Shown here: one piece after another, positions 15,464-26,400 of the stretch
How positions within the stretch are numbered: position 1 is the first letter of the stretch
How the letters are laid out: the number at the start of each line of letters is the position of its first letter
Origin: Actinomadura sp. WMMA1423
GTDB taxonomy: Bacteria > Actinomycetota > Actinomycetes > Streptosporangiales > Streptosporangiaceae
Assembly (NCBI RefSeq): GCF_006547145.1
Contig: NZ_CP041244.1
Span: 3,224,001 to 3,288,000, forward strand
Direction: 5' to 3'
DNA length: 64,000 bases
Made by a program: the position numbers and the translations under genes
Notes under the pieces: model-generated
Databases searched by the model: none
Seen by the model: the letters and a program-made list of their open reading frames with translations, nothing else
Told to the model about the DNA's origin: nothing

Positions 15464-16909
15464 GTGTCGTTCTCCCCTTCGGCCGTTCGCCGCAACTGGC
15501 TGTTCTGCGCGGTGCTGCTCGTGGGCATCGTGCTGCGCGTGCTCGCCATGGTGGGGTTCCGGGGCGTGCTGTGGTTCAACGACAGCTACGACTACGTCCG
15601 GATCGCGGACGACCCGTTCCCCCATCCGCTGAGGCCGTCCGGGTACGGGCTGTTCCTCTGGGGGCTGAAGCCCTTCCACAGCCTCGCGCTGGTGACGGTG
15701 CTGCAGCACGCGGCGGTGCTCGGGCTGGCGGTGCTCGGGTACCGGATGCTCGTCCGCGACTTCGAGGTGCGGCGGACGTGGGCGGCGCTGGCCGTGGCGC
15801 CGGTCCTGCTGGACGCCTTCCAGGTCACGCTCGAGCACCTGCTGCTGTCGGACACCCTGTTCACCGTCCTGCTGTTCGGGGCGATGCTGCTGCTGGCCAG
15901 GCCCGGGGCGGCCGGGTGGCGGCGGGCCGCGCTGGTGGGGGCGCTGCTCGGCGTGGCGGCCGTCACGCGGACCGTGGGCGTGCCGCTGTTCCTGATCGCC
16001 GTCCTCTACCTGCTGCTCAGGCGGACGCGGTGGCCGGTGTACATGGCGCTCGCGGTGACGTTCGCGCTGCCGGTCGGGGCCTACGCGACGTGGTTCCAGC
16101 GCGAGCAGGGCCGGTTCCAGATGACCGGCGTGGACGGGATCTTCCTGTGGGGGCGGACGGCCGCGTTCGCCGACTGCGACGCGTTCACGCCCCCTCGGGA
16201 CCTGGCGAGCCTCTGCCCGTACGGAGCCAAGGGCGACCGGTCCGCCTCGTCCCACCAGATCTGGGAGGACAACTCGCCGACCGGCTGGTCCAACGGGAAG
16301 GCGTTCGACGCGGAGACGAACGCCCGGGCGCAGCGGTTCGCCCTGTGGGCGATCAAGAACCAGCCGCTCGACTACCTGCGCGTCGTCTCCTACGACTTCT
16401 TCGTCCGGACGTTCTCGTGGCACCGGTCGCGCTACCCGACCGTGGGCACCGAGGCCAGGTACCACTTCCCCACGCGCCCCACGGCCCGCAAGCCCCGGCT
16501 GCCCGTCTACGGCGGCGGCGACCGGCGGTCGGTCGTGTACGAGTACTCGCACGGAACGGGCCGTACGCACGTCGTCGAGCCGTACGCCGGGATGCTGCGC
16601 GGCTACCAGAAGCATGTGAGCGTGCCGGGGACGGTGCTCGGAATGGTCCTGCTCGCGGGCGCCGCGGGGATGGTGTGGCGGCGGGAGCGCGCACGGACGG
16701 CGCTGTTCTGGACCTCCGGCGTCGCCCTCCTGGCCATCCCTCCGATCACGGTCGACTTCGACTACCGGTACATGCTGCCCGCCCTGCCGTTCGCGTGTTT
16801 CGCCGCCGCGCTGGCGTGGGGCCGCCGCCGTCCGGCCCGGCCGGAGTCCGAGCCGGTCGAGGCCGCACCCGAAGTGGCGGCCCCCGCCGCGCAGCCCGCC
16901 GAGGCCTGA
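15464..16909 (+). CDS. Polytopic membrane glycosyltransferase-like protein (GT-C fold)
   Basis: 481 aa from a GTG. About ten hydrophobic helices are apparent (CAVLLVGIVLRVLAMVGF, VLQHAAVLGLAVLGY and others). The first outside loop carries the acidic FNDSYDYVRIADDP, matching the catalytic loop of GT39/ArnT-type transferases that use polyprenyl-phosphate sugars. A large outside domain of about 150 residues lies between helices 8 and 9, with an Ala/Pro-rich cytoplasmic tail at the end. Probably decorates proteins or lipids outside the membrane. Not in an operon with a donor synthase here. Confidence 0.75.
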   Translation: MSFSPSAVRRNWLFCAVLLVGIVLRVLAMVGFRGVLWFNDSYDYVRIADDPFPHPLRPSGYGLFLWGLKPFHSLALVTVLQHAAVLGLAVLGYRMLVRDFEVRRTWAALAVAPVLLDAFQVTLEHLLLSDTLFTVLLFGAMLLLARPGAAGWRRAALVGALLGVAAVTRTVGVPLFLIAVLYLLLRRTRWPVYMALAVTFALPVGAYATWFQREQGRFQMTGVDGIFLWGRTAAFADCDAFTPPRDLASLCPYGAKGDRSASSHQIWEDNSPTGWSNGKAFDAETNARAQRFALWAIKNQPLDYLRVVSYDFFVRTFSWHRSRYPTVGTEARYHFPTRPTARKPRLPVYGGGDRRSVVYEYSHGTGRTHVVEPYAGMLRGYQKHVSVPGTVLGMVLLAGAAGMVWRRERARTALFWTSGVALLAIPPITVDFDYRYMLPALPFACFAAALAWGRRRPARPESEPVEAAPEVAAPAAQPAEA

Positions 16910-17046
16910 GCTCCGCCCTCCAGAACGACCAGGCGCTCCGGGACGTGGGGAGATCCGGGATACGTAGGTCGTCCGGATGGGCGGGTGTTCGAATTGAGTA
17001 GAAGAGCGGATATCTCTGGTCCGCAGTGATCGTCAGACTTGGGCGC

Positions 17047-17784
17047 ATGCGTCGATTCGTGATTCCGGTGGTCGTCCTCCTCGCCGCCGGATGCGGGGTG
17101 GGAGGCCGGAGCCCTGAGGACCAGGCCACCGAGCAGGCGCGCAAGCTCGCCGACCGGGCCGGGAACCGGATCTACGACTCCCGGACGCGGCCCGCGCAGG
17201 ACGTGGCGCACCGGGCGGCGGACCTCGACGGCGTGGAGGTCATGCGCGTGACCGGCGCCTCGACCGCCGGGGACGGGATCCGGCTCGTGCTCCGGACGTC
17301 CGGCACCGCGCCGGACGGCGGCTGGTTCGCGACCTCGACGGTCACCGTGCGGCGGTGCTTCGAACTGCGGTTCTCCACCACCACCGAGTGGGAGCACTAC
17401 GGGACCAGGGAGGTGACGTGCCCGGCCGGCGGACCGCTCGCGTTCAAGCCGTGGCCGAAGGCGCCGAGGATCCCGTTCGAGCGGCTGCGGAAGGCGCTGC
17501 CCCGCGTCCCCGAGGGAGGCCGGGCGGACGAGGCGAAGGTCCGCGCGGCGGTCGGGTCGCTGCGGCTCGACCCGGCGGTCCGGCGCGAGTTCCAGACCGC
17601 GGGCGGCCGGGTCGGCGTGGCGCTCACGGTGAAGCCCTACTGGGCGGACACGGCCGACTGCGTCCTCGCGATCGTCGAGCCGGGCCACACCAACGTGTGG
17701 ACGCCGCCCCGCGTGCAGCGCATGCCCGGAGAGGGCGGTTGCAGCACCGCCAACGCCCTCAACCCGCTGCCGCCGCCGCACTGA
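17047..17784 (+). CDS. Secreted lipoprotein, hypothetical
   Basis: 245 aa from the ATG at 17047 (a GTG at 17026 is possible). The signal RRFVIPVVVLLAAGC gives a lipobox LAAGC with the Cys near residue 16. The mature part has four Cys (two around RRCFELRF and REVTCP, two near TADCVLA and EGGCST), suggesting two disulfides. No known domain recognised. The 3' end faces the membrane protein gene on the other strand, 10 bp away. Confidence 0.75.
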   Translation: MRRFVIPVVVLLAAGCGVGGRSPEDQATEQARKLADRAGNRIYDSRTRPAQDVAHRAADLDGVEVMRVTGASTAGDGIRLVLRTSGTAPDGGWFATSTVTVRRCFELRFSTTTEWEHYGTREVTCPAGGPLAFKPWPKAPRIPFERLRKALPRVPEGGRADEAKVRAAVGSLRLDPAVRREFQTAGGRVGVALTVKPYWADTADCVLAIVEPGHTNVWTPPRVQRMPGEGGCSTANALNPLPPPH

Positions 17785-17794
17785 CGGCGCGGGG

Positions 17795-18400
17795 TCAGCG
17801 TATGAAGGGCCGCGGTGGCGGCGGGGGTGGCGGAGGCGGAGGCGGCGGAGGGGGCCCGGGGCGGTTCACCTCGATCTCGCCGCTCATCAGCGGGCGCTCC
17901 TTCGCCATCCGCATGCCGGGCACGCCCAGGAGGACGCCGGGGACGCACAGCACCGCGCACACGATCAGGCCCCGGAAGAGGATCTGCTCCCCCTCCCCGG
18001 GGTCGGCGTCCAGCGCGGACATCACGAAGCGCGTGAACACCACCAGCGCGGCGCAGACGACGAGGTGCCCGGCGATGATCAGGAGCCGGCCGATCCGGTC
18101 GCGGGCGCCGCGGCGGCGGGCGCCGCGCCACAGGTAGCGGCCGATCGTCAGCACGGTGGTTCCGACGATGACGACGGTGAAGCTGTCGACCAGCGGTTTC
18201 AGCTCTCCGCCCGCGTCGTCCGGCCCGAAGGAGCCGAGCCCGGAGCGCAGGTCGGCGCCGGAACCGGCGCCGAGCACCGTCTGGACCCCGGACAGGAACC
18301 CGAGGATCATCGCCGCGGCGCCGATGATGATCAGGAGCAGGCCGAACAGTAAGAACAGGACATTGGGGCGATGGGTCGCCCGGTGGTGGGGCTGCGTCAT
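17795..18400 (-). CDS. Membrane protein with poly-proline C-terminus
   Basis: 201 aa from the ATG at 18400. Four hydrophobic segments are visible: LFLLFGLLLIIIGAAAMIL, FTVVIVGTTVLTIG, LLIIAGHLVVCAALVVF and LIVCAVLCVPGVLLG. The tail runs into 14 consecutive Pro before RPFIR, likely cytoplasmic and possibly a binding site for a partner domain. Poly-Pro would slow ribosomes and depend on EF-P. No family recognised. Confidence 0.65.
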   Translation of the reverse strand: MTQPHHRATHRPNVLFLLFGLLLIIIGAAAMILGFLSGVQTVLGAGSGADLRSGLGSFGPDDAGGELKPLVDSFTVVIVGTTVLTIGRYLWRGARRRGARDRIGRLLIIAGHLVVCAALVVFTRFVMSALDADPGEGEQILFRGLIVCAVLCVPGVLLGVPGMRMAKERPLMSGEIEVNRPGPPPPPPPPPPPPPPRPFIR

Positions 18401-18561
18401 GGGATGGTCCCCCGGTGCGGTCGGACTCCGGTGCGGCGTCGGCCCCCGTACGGCGGCGCCTCCTACCCAGGCTCGCCGAGACCGCTTCCGGACGCCATGG
18501 GAACGTGTCACTGAGTGACCCGCCCGTGGCTTTTCGTCCGCCCGGCCGCGACCATCGAGGC

Positions 18562-19371
18562 ATGGAGGGCATGCCAGGCATGGACGACCGCACCGTCACC
18601 GGGCGGGTCGTCGCCGTCCTCGACGCGGTCGCCGGGTACGGCGGGCCGGTCTCGCTGGCCGAACTGACGCGTGCGGTCGGCGTCCCCAAGCCCACCGTGC
18701 GCCGCATCGCCGCCGACCTGGTCGCGCGGCGGATGCTGCGGCGGGGGCCGGACGGGCGCTACCTGCTCGGCCCGCACCTGCTGGACCTCGGGAGGCGCGC
18801 GGCCCTGCAGCAGGATCTGCTCACGGTCGCCACCCCGCACGTGCAGGACCTGTTCGCCCGCACCGGCGAGATCGCGTGGGTCTGCCAGGTCGGGGACGAC
18901 TCGATCACCTTCCTGACCATGGCCTTCGGCGCCGATCGGGCCCCCGACGTGCGGCGCGGCGAGTGGGCGAACGACCTCCGCAGCGCGGCGACGCAGACCT
19001 CCGCGGTGGGGCGGATGCTGCTGGCCGAGCGGCCCGAGCTGCTGGAGAGCCTGCGCGGACGTCCCCCGGCGCCGCAGACCCCGCGCGGCACCACGTCCTG
19101 GCCGCGCTTCCTGGACGAGCTCGACGCCGTGCGCGACACCGCGATCGCGGTCGAGCACGAGCAGTGCCATCTCGGCTTCAGCTGCCTTGCCACGGGCGTG
19201 CGCGATCCGGAGGGCGGGCTGATCGGCGCTCTCGGGGTGACCGGGCGCACCGGCAGGCTGTCCACCCGTCGCATGGCGCGGCTCCTGCCGACCGCGGCGG
19301 AGGCCATCGCCCGGGACACCGGGATGCTGCTCGCGTCTCCCCGGCCTCCGGCGGAGCGTCACCCGTCCTGA
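18562..19371 (+). CDS. IclR family transcriptional regulator
   Basis: 269 aa from the ATG at 18562; in-frame ATGs at 18571 and 18580 are alternatives. An N-terminal winged helix (GRVVAVLDAVAGYGGPVSLAELTRAVGVPKPTVRRIAADL) precedes the IclR effector domain (LLTVATPHVQDLFARTGEIAWVC through GALGVTGRTGRLS). Family members sense small carbon compounds and repress or activate catabolic operons. There is no obvious catabolic operon adjacent, so the target is unknown. It ends in a 22-bp tandem repeat shared with the convergent gene. Confidence 0.85.
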   Translation: MEGMPGMDDRTVTGRVVAVLDAVAGYGGPVSLAELTRAVGVPKPTVRRIAADLVARRMLRRGPDGRYLLGPHLLDLGRRAALQQDLLTVATPHVQDLFARTGEIAWVCQVGDDSITFLTMAFGADRAPDVRRGEWANDLRSAATQTSAVGRMLLAERPELLESLRGRPPAPQTPRGTTSWPRFLDELDAVRDTAIAVEHEQCHLGFSCLATGVRDPEGGLIGALGVTGRTGRLSTRRMARLLPTAAEAIARDTGMLLASPRPPAERHPS

Positions 19372-19401
19372 AGGCCGGGCGTCACCCGTCCTGAAGGCCG
19401 A
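19358..19401. repeat. 22-bp tandem duplication across two convergent stop codons
   Basis: GCGTCACCCGTCCTGAAGGC plus two bases occurs twice head to tail (19358-19379, 19380-19401). The first copy contains the IclR stop, the second the stop of the MmcQ/YjbR gene on the other strand. Slippage duplication is the likely origin; it separates two ends that would otherwise overlap. Confidence 0.85.
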
Positions 19402-19732
19402 GGCGGGCGGCGGCGACCCTTTTCGGAACGACCATTCGCCACGCGTCGATGACGAGTTCCTCCATCTCGGCCTCGTCCAGCGCTCCCGTCCATGCTTGTA
19501 CCCAGTTGAAACGCATGTCGGATTGGCCCGGCAGATGGAATTTCTCCGGCTCGGATTCGACGAGCGCGAGCCGCTCCTCCTTGGGGAACGCGAAGCCCAT
19601 CACGGTCTCGTCCCGCGAGAAGGCGACGTAGACGATGGAGCCGACGCGGAACTTCACCCGGTCCCTGATGAGGTGCTCGGACGTGCGCGGCAGCGTCATC
19701 GCCAGGGCCCGCACCTGCGCAACGGTGATCAT
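19382..19732 (-). CDS. MmcQ/YjbR family DNA-binding-like protein
   Basis: 116 aa from the ATG at 19732, chosen because AGGAGGA lies directly upstream; a longer frame to 19765 would swallow it. The sequence ITVAQVRALAMTLPRTSEHLI, KFRVGSIVYVAFSRDETVMGFAFPKEERLALVE and WRMVVPKRVA fits MmcQ/YjbR (CyaY-like fold). Biochemical role is uncertain. It is convergent with the IclR gene. Confidence 0.8.
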   Translation of the reverse strand: MITVAQVRALAMTLPRTSEHLIRDRVKFRVGSIVYVAFSRDETVMGFAFPKEERLALVESEPEKFHLPGQSDMRFNWVQAWTGALDEAEMEELVIDAWRMVVPKRVAAARLGLQDG

Positions 19733-19873
19733 CCTGTCCTCCTGTGGCCACGGCGCTCCTAGCAAAGCATCCCGGAACGCGCGACCCGGTCGGCGACTTC
19801 TGGACCGCCGTGACGCTCGTTCAGTCGAGGTTGGGTCGCAGGGGTCGGGGGTACGGCGGCGTCAGGGGGCACG

Positions 19874-20302
19874 ATGGAAGTAGGCACCGGACTTCGCACC
19901 ATCGCCAGTGATCGGCCTGCCACCGAGACGGTCGAGCGGCTCGAGTCCGCGATCGTCGAGGCGGGGTTCGCGGTCTTCGCGCGGGTGGACCACGCGGGCA
20001 AGGCGGCCGAGGTCGGGCTGCGGCTCCCGCCGACGGTCCTGCTGATGTTCGGCAACCCCCGGGTCGGGACCCTGCTGATGCAGGACCGGCGGAGCAGCGC
20101 CATCGACCTTCCCACCAAGGTCCTCGTCTGGGAGGACGAGGACGGCAAGGCCTGGCTCACCTACAACGACCCCGCCTGGATCGCTGAGCGCCACGGACTG
20201 AGAACCGCGAACAAGGACACCGGCAAGGCCATCGCGGGCATGGAGGCGAATATCGCCGCGATAGTCCACCAAGCGGGGGGCGAATCGGCGCCTGCTGACT
20301 GA
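19874..20302 (+). CDS. DUF302 family protein
   Basis: 142 aa. The DUF302 signature is plain: ETVERLESAIVEAGFAVFARVDHAGKAAEVG, then PPTVLLMFGNPRVGTLLMQ and DLPTKVLVWEDEDGKAWLTYNDP. The fold is TBP-like and the role unknown; some members are linked to redox or oxidative stress operons. Single gene, with a 117-bp gap before the conflict operon. Confidence 0.85.
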   Translation: MEVGTGLRTIASDRPATETVERLESAIVEAGFAVFARVDHAGKAAEVGLRLPPTVLLMFGNPRVGTLLMQDRRSSAIDLPTKVLVWEDEDGKAWLTYNDPAWIAERHGLRTANKDTGKAIAGMEANIAAIVHQAGGESAPAD

Positions 20303-20419
20303 TTCCGCCCTTCCGGGCCGATCGCCTTCCAGGGGATCGGAACCGCCGAATGCGAGCCCGTGGCCGGGGCCGGTCTTGACGTGCTCCCGGGCTTACCGGT
20401 GACTTGTTAGATTTGCCGC

Positions 20420-20755
20420 GTGAACGAACTGGTGCGCTGGCAGACCGAGAACGGGACCATCATCGTGGAGACCGACGACCGGGAGCCGGGGTTCCAGTCG
20501 GTGTCCCGCGCCGGCGAGCTGGTCCACGACGCGGCGGGCAGGTTCGAGGACGCGTTCCAGCACGTCCGGGAGGCGGCGCAGTCGGCGCTCGCGTCGCTGC
20601 GCGGAGGCGACCTGAACCCGGACGGCGTCGAGCTGGAGTTCGGCGTCAAGCTCAACGCCGCCGCCGGGGCCGTCATCGCGAAGACGACCGTCGAAGGCCA
20701 CCTGAAGGTCAAGATGACGTGGGGGCAGCAGCCGCGCGCCGCGGAGGAGGCGTAG
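20420..20755 (+). CDS. Trypco1 (CU044_2847 family) protein of the VMAP operon
   Basis: 111 aa from a GTG. It is a compact single domain: LVRWQTENGTIIVETDD, a helix, then LEFGVKLNAAAGAVIAKTTVEGHLKVKMTW. This is the trypsin-co-occurring domain 1 (Trypco1) pattern, found beside trypsin-like or caspase-like components of NTP-dependent conflict systems. It ends 7 bp before the trypsin-VMAP gene. It probably acts as an adaptor or substrate recogniser of that peptidase. Confidence 0.75.
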   Translation: MNELVRWQTENGTIIVETDDREPGFQSVSRAGELVHDAAGRFEDAFQHVREAAQSALASLRGGDLNPDGVELEFGVKLNAAAGAVIAKTTVEGHLKVKMTWGQQPRAAEEA

Positions 20756-20762
20756 CCGCATC

Positions 20763-22457
20763 GTGGACGACTGGCAGTGGCGCGCCTGGGTCGGCCCCCC
20801 GGCCGGTGGCGAGGGCGGCCCCCCGGCCGGCGGCAAGCTCGGCGCCGCGTTCCTCGTCACCGAGACCCGGCTGCTGACCTGCGCCCACACGGTCCACGGC
20901 CTGGAGGAGGCGAGCGTCGGGTTCCCCGGCCTGCTGGAGGGCCTTCCCGCCCGGGTCGTGCGGTGCGGCGACTGGCGGCGGGCGGGCGATCCGGGCGACG
21001 TCGCCGTCCTCGAACTGCACGAGCCGGTCACGCTGACCCCCGCGACGCTGGCCGCGCCGGACGGCCTGAACGAGGCAGGCCTGGGCGGCCGGACGTTCGG
21101 GGTGTGCGGGTTCCCGCGGCGCCCTGACGGGAACGAGCGGCACGCGTCCGTGACGGCGTTCCCGCATCGCGGGATGCGGCGCGAGTGGTGGGAGCTCAAG
21201 ACCGGACCGGGCGACTGGCTGGAGGAGGGCTACAGCGGGTCCGCCGTGTACGACCCGGCGACGGGCGAGGTCATCGGCATGGTGACGAACGCCGAGCTGC
21301 GGCACGACGACCGGGCCGACCTCGGCTGGATGCTGCCCATCTCGCACATCCGTACCTACTGGGAGGAACTAGACGACCTGCTGCCGCTGCGGTGGCTCAC
21401 CCCCGAAGCCCGCCGCGAGCTGCGGGAGCTCCTGGACGGCGTCCGCTACACGGGCCCGCTCACCGCCGACCTCGAACGGATCACCGGCCGGCGGGCGCTC
21501 GGCGGCTTCCGGTCGGCGTGGGGGTCGGTGCGCTACGTGGCCGAGGGGTGGGCGGAGGACCGGCTCGTCCGGTACGTCGCGTCGCTCGGGCAGCACCTCC
21601 CGGACCCCGCCCGTCAGCGGCTGACCTCCTGGTCCGCGCGGCACCTGCCCGGAGCCGCGCCCGCCGCGCCGCGCTCGGGCCCCGCGTCGGTGATCGTGCG
21701 GCTGGAGCGCGCCACGTTCGACAACGCCTTCGACGTGACCGTCCACACCTGGATCGACGGCGCCGAGGGGCCGGGACGTCCGACCGAGCGCGTGCCGGAG
21801 AAGCGTGTGCGGCCGGTGGTGGAGGCGGCGGTCGCCGAGCTCGCGCCCAAGCTGTTCGGCCGCGAGTGGATGATCGAGTTCGCGGTGCCGGAGGGCTGGC
21901 TCGGCAAGCCGTTCGAGCAGTGGTACGTCGACCCCCGCAACAGGCTCCCCATGCGGATGTACCCGGTGGTGGTGCGGGACGTCGAGCGGTTGCAGCCCGG
22001 CTCGTTCCGCCGCGACCAGGCCCACCACCGCTGGCGGCTGCTGAACCAGCGCGGTCGCAGCGACCCGCGCCCGATCGCGTGCGACGCGCCGCGCAAGGGC
22101 AGCGAGTTCCAGGACTGGCTGGAGGCGAACATCGACTTCTGCGTCCTCGTGTACGGGTCGCGCCCGGTGAAGAGCTGGCTGACGGCCGCGCTCAACAACG
22201 GCATCCCCGTGATGCTGTGGACGCGCACCCGGTGCGACGCCTCGTCCCATGAGGACTGCCGTGGGCACCACCTCCTCGACGAGCTGACCGCGGCGGTCGG
22301 CGAGAAGCATCCGGGCGACCTTCCGCGGCTGGCGCTCGCGCTGCGCAAGGCCGCGCTCGTCGCCCCCAGGGACGCCCCCCACTGCGGGCGCGACCTGACG
22401 CTGCTGTGGGACGATCCGTCCCGGCTCCCCGACCCCCCGCTCGCGATGGAGGCATAG
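20763..22457 (+). CDS. VMAP protein: trypsin-like peptidase with VMAP C-terminal domain
   Basis: 564 aa. The first ~210 residues are a trypsin-like serine peptidase: His42 in LTCAHTV, Asp79 in GDVAVLEL, Ser158 in GYSGSAVYD, all in order. No signal peptide, so it acts inside the cell. A short helical linker (VMAP-M-like, ~215-290) leads to the VMAP C-terminal domain (VIVRLERATFDNAFDVTVHTW through ANIDFCVLVYGSRPVKSWL). VMAP proteins sit with a MoxR ATPase and a vWA protein in ternary conflict systems, where an invasion signal is thought to unleash the peptidase. The downstream MoxR gene starts at the next base. Confidence 0.85.
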   Translation: MDDWQWRAWVGPPAGGEGGPPAGGKLGAAFLVTETRLLTCAHTVHGLEEASVGFPGLLEGLPARVVRCGDWRRAGDPGDVAVLELHEPVTLTPATLAAPDGLNEAGLGGRTFGVCGFPRRPDGNERHASVTAFPHRGMRREWWELKTGPGDWLEEGYSGSAVYDPATGEVIGMVTNAELRHDDRADLGWMLPISHIRTYWEELDDLLPLRWLTPEARRELRELLDGVRYTGPLTADLERITGRRALGGFRSAWGSVRYVAEGWAEDRLVRYVASLGQHLPDPARQRLTSWSARHLPGAAPAAPRSGPASVIVRLERATFDNAFDVTVHTWIDGAEGPGRPTERVPEKRVRPVVEAAVAELAPKLFGREWMIEFAVPEGWLGKPFEQWYVDPRNRLPMRMYPVVVRDVERLQPGSFRRDQAHHRWRLLNQRGRSDPRPIACDAPRKGSEFQDWLEANIDFCVLVYGSRPVKSWLTAALNNGIPVMLWTRTRCDASSHEDCRGHHLLDELTAAVGEKHPGDLPRLALALRKAALVAPRDAPHCGRDLTLLWDDPSRLPDPPLAMEA

Positions 22458-23468
<1,011 letters not shown>

Positions 23469-23484
23469 CCGGGCCGGGTAGCCG

Positions 23485-26400
23485 ATGACGATCGAACGGC
23501 TCCGGGACGTCCTGTCGGCCTTCGGGCCGCCGCCGGACGCGCGCGAACTGAGCGAGATGCTGTGGCTCGCCTGCCACATCTCCCCGGCTGAGAAGCAGGG
23601 CCCTGCCGTCCCTCCGGTCGCGCCTCCGGTCGTCGAGGAGCCCGCCGACGCCCCCGGTCCGCTCAAGCCGCCGGAGCCCGCGCCGCCCCTTCCGTCCGAG
23701 CCGCTGACGGAGCTCCACCCGCGTCCGGCCGCCGAAGCGGAACCGGTGGGGCGGGCGTCGGAGGTGCTCGTGCCGACCGCGCCGATGCTGGCCGACCCGC
23801 TCGGCGTCCAGCGGGCGCTGCGCCCGCTGAAGCGGCGCGTCCCGTCCCGGCACCGCGTCGAGCTGGACGAGGAGGCGACCGCCGCGCGCATCGCCGACAC
23901 CCGCCTGTGGACGCCCGTCCTCGTCCCGTCGTCCGAGCGTTGGCTCGGCCTCAGCCTGGTCATCGACACCGGCCCCACCATGCGGCTCTGGCGCCCCCTC
24001 GCCGGTGAGCTGGCCGAGGCGCTGCTCCGCCAGGGGGCGTTCCAGGACGTCCACATCAGCTACCTCGACGAGACGGGCCGCGTCTCCTCCACACCCGACG
24101 CGCCGCCCCAGGACCCGGGAACGCTCCTGGACCCCTCCGGGCGGCGGGCCGTGCTCGTCCTCAGCGACTGCTCGGGCCCGCACTGGTGGAACGGACGCGC
24201 CGTCCAGGCCGTGCGGCGCTGGGCCCAGACCGGGCCGACCGCGATCGTCCAGCCGCTCGCCGAACGCCTCTGGCGCCGCACCGCCGTGCCGACCGCGCCC
24301 GGCCTCGCCGCCCTCCCCCGCCCCGGCGCCCCGAACACCGACCTGCGCTTCGCCCCCTACGACGGCGCCGCCGGGGCGGGCATGCCCGTCCCCGTCCTGG
24401 AGATCGCACCGCGCTGGTTCGGCGCGTGGGCCCGGCTGGTCTCCGGTTCCGAACCGCAGCCGGCGGCCGTCGCGACGCTGCCCGCGCGCCCGTCCGGCGC
24501 GGCTCCGGTACGGCGCGAGCGGGAACTGCCGGTCGCCGAGCGCGTCCGCCGCTTCCTCGCCGGCGCCTCCCCGGCCGCCGCCGAACTGGCCGCCCACGTC
24601 GCCGTCTCCGTCCCGTCCCTGCCGGTGATGCGCCTGATCCAGCACCGGATCCTCGGAGGCTCGGGCCCGGGGCAGCTCGCCGAGGTCCTGCTGAGCGGGC
24701 TGCTCCGCCCGGCGGGCGGCCCGCGCTACGAGTTCGTCCCCGGCGCCCGCGAGGCCCTCCTCGACACCCTCCCGCGCCCGGAGGCCCTGCACACGCGGCA
24801 CGTCCTCGAAGCCGTCTCCGCGGAGATCGAGCGCCGCGCCGGGACGTCCGCCGAGACGTTCCGCGCCCTCCTGCCCGAGGACGGCGGCCCGGTCGTCCTC
24901 ACCGCCGAAACCGACCACTTCGCCCTCCTCAACCCCCAGACGCGCTCCCACCTCACCCCCTCCCCCGCTCCACCGGCGCCTGCTCCCGACCTGCTGGAGC
25001 TTCTCGGCACCCCGGTCGAGGAACTGATGGACGACTGGGACCCCGGCCCGCTGCGCCCGGCGGTGATCGGCGTGGACGGTGAGGACCTCGTGTCGCTGAA
25101 CGTCCTGGAGGGGCATCCCGACCTGCCGCACGGGCTGATCAACGGCCCCCGGGCGTCCCGGGACGCGCTGCTGCGGACCCTCGTCCTGGGCCTGGCGCTC
25201 AACCACTCACCGAACGTGGTCAACTTCGCGTTCGCCGACTTCAGCCGGGGCCTCTCCTTCGTGGGGCTGGGGAGCCTCCCCCACGTCGCCGCGGCCGTCC
25301 ACCCCGGGTCGGCGGACTCTCCGCTGCTCGGCCGGTTCGTGAGGGCTCTGGAACTCGAGCGGGGACGACGCGAGGACTTCCTCGAGTACTTCGATTTCCC
25401 GACGTGGGACGCGTATCAAGCGGCCTTCCTGGAAGGCCGGCGACTCACCCCGCTGCCCGCCCTCGTCGTGGTCCTCGACAACGCCGGTCCCCTGCTGGAG
25501 GCCCGCCCCGACCTCCTCGAGCCTCTCGCCGCGCTCTGCGAGGCGGGACCGGCCCAGGGGATCAGGTTCGTCTTCTGCTCCCCGAACGACGCGGTCACGC
25601 CGCCCGAGCTCTCCGGTCTCGCCGGATGGAACGTCGGCCTCCCCAGCCGCATGGGCGATCACCTAGCGTCCGTCCACATCTTCGGGCAGGAGGCCCGGCC
25701 CGCCTTCGAGCCCGCACGCGTCTCACTCGACACCGGCGACCTGCTCGCGGAACTGACGCGGCGACGCGGCCTGAGGGCGAGCGACATCCCCTGGCCCCCG
25801 GAATCCGCGGAACCCGCCGAACCCGCGGAACCCGCCGCACCGGCGCCGGCACCCCCTTCCCAGCCCACGGCCCTTCCCGAGTTCGACGTCCTGCGGCTGA
25901 ACGGCGGCGGGCCGGGGATGCTGCTGCACGAGACGTGGGCCCTGTCCGCCGACACCCCGCGCAGCCCGGCGATCGGTTACCGGCCGGGCGGCCACCTCCT
26001 CAGCCTCTATCCGCTCGACCGCTCCTCAGGCATCCCGCACGGCCTGATCGTCGGCAGTCCGGAGGACCGCCGGAAGGTCCTCCGCGCCATCACCCTGGCC
26101 CTCGCCGCAGGACATTCCCCGGCGGATCTGCAATTCGTCTTCGCGGGCCTGGGCGAGCACCCCCTCGGTGAGCCCATAGGCCTACCGCACACCCGTTACT
26201 CCGAGGAAGAGCTGCTGGGCTCGCCGGAGAGGCTCCGGCGGTTCTTCGACTTCCTCTACGGCGAGCTCGAAGCGCGGTCCGCGGAAACGCCGCAGGAGGC
26301 GCCGCGGTCTTCGCGGCCCAGCAACTACCTCTGGTCGGTCGACGAGCTGTACGAGCGGTACCGCCAGGACCCCCATTCGGTCGCCCGGGTCTGGTGGGAG

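Noticed and set aside
17800..17860. GGC/GGT-rich tracts (also 1015-1065, 14830-14865 and 41260-41350) as possible CRISPR or microsatellite arrays
   Set aside because: At 1015-1065, 17800-17860 and 41260-41350 they encode Gly or Pro runs in real proteins; the 14830 tract is a simple repeat without spacers.
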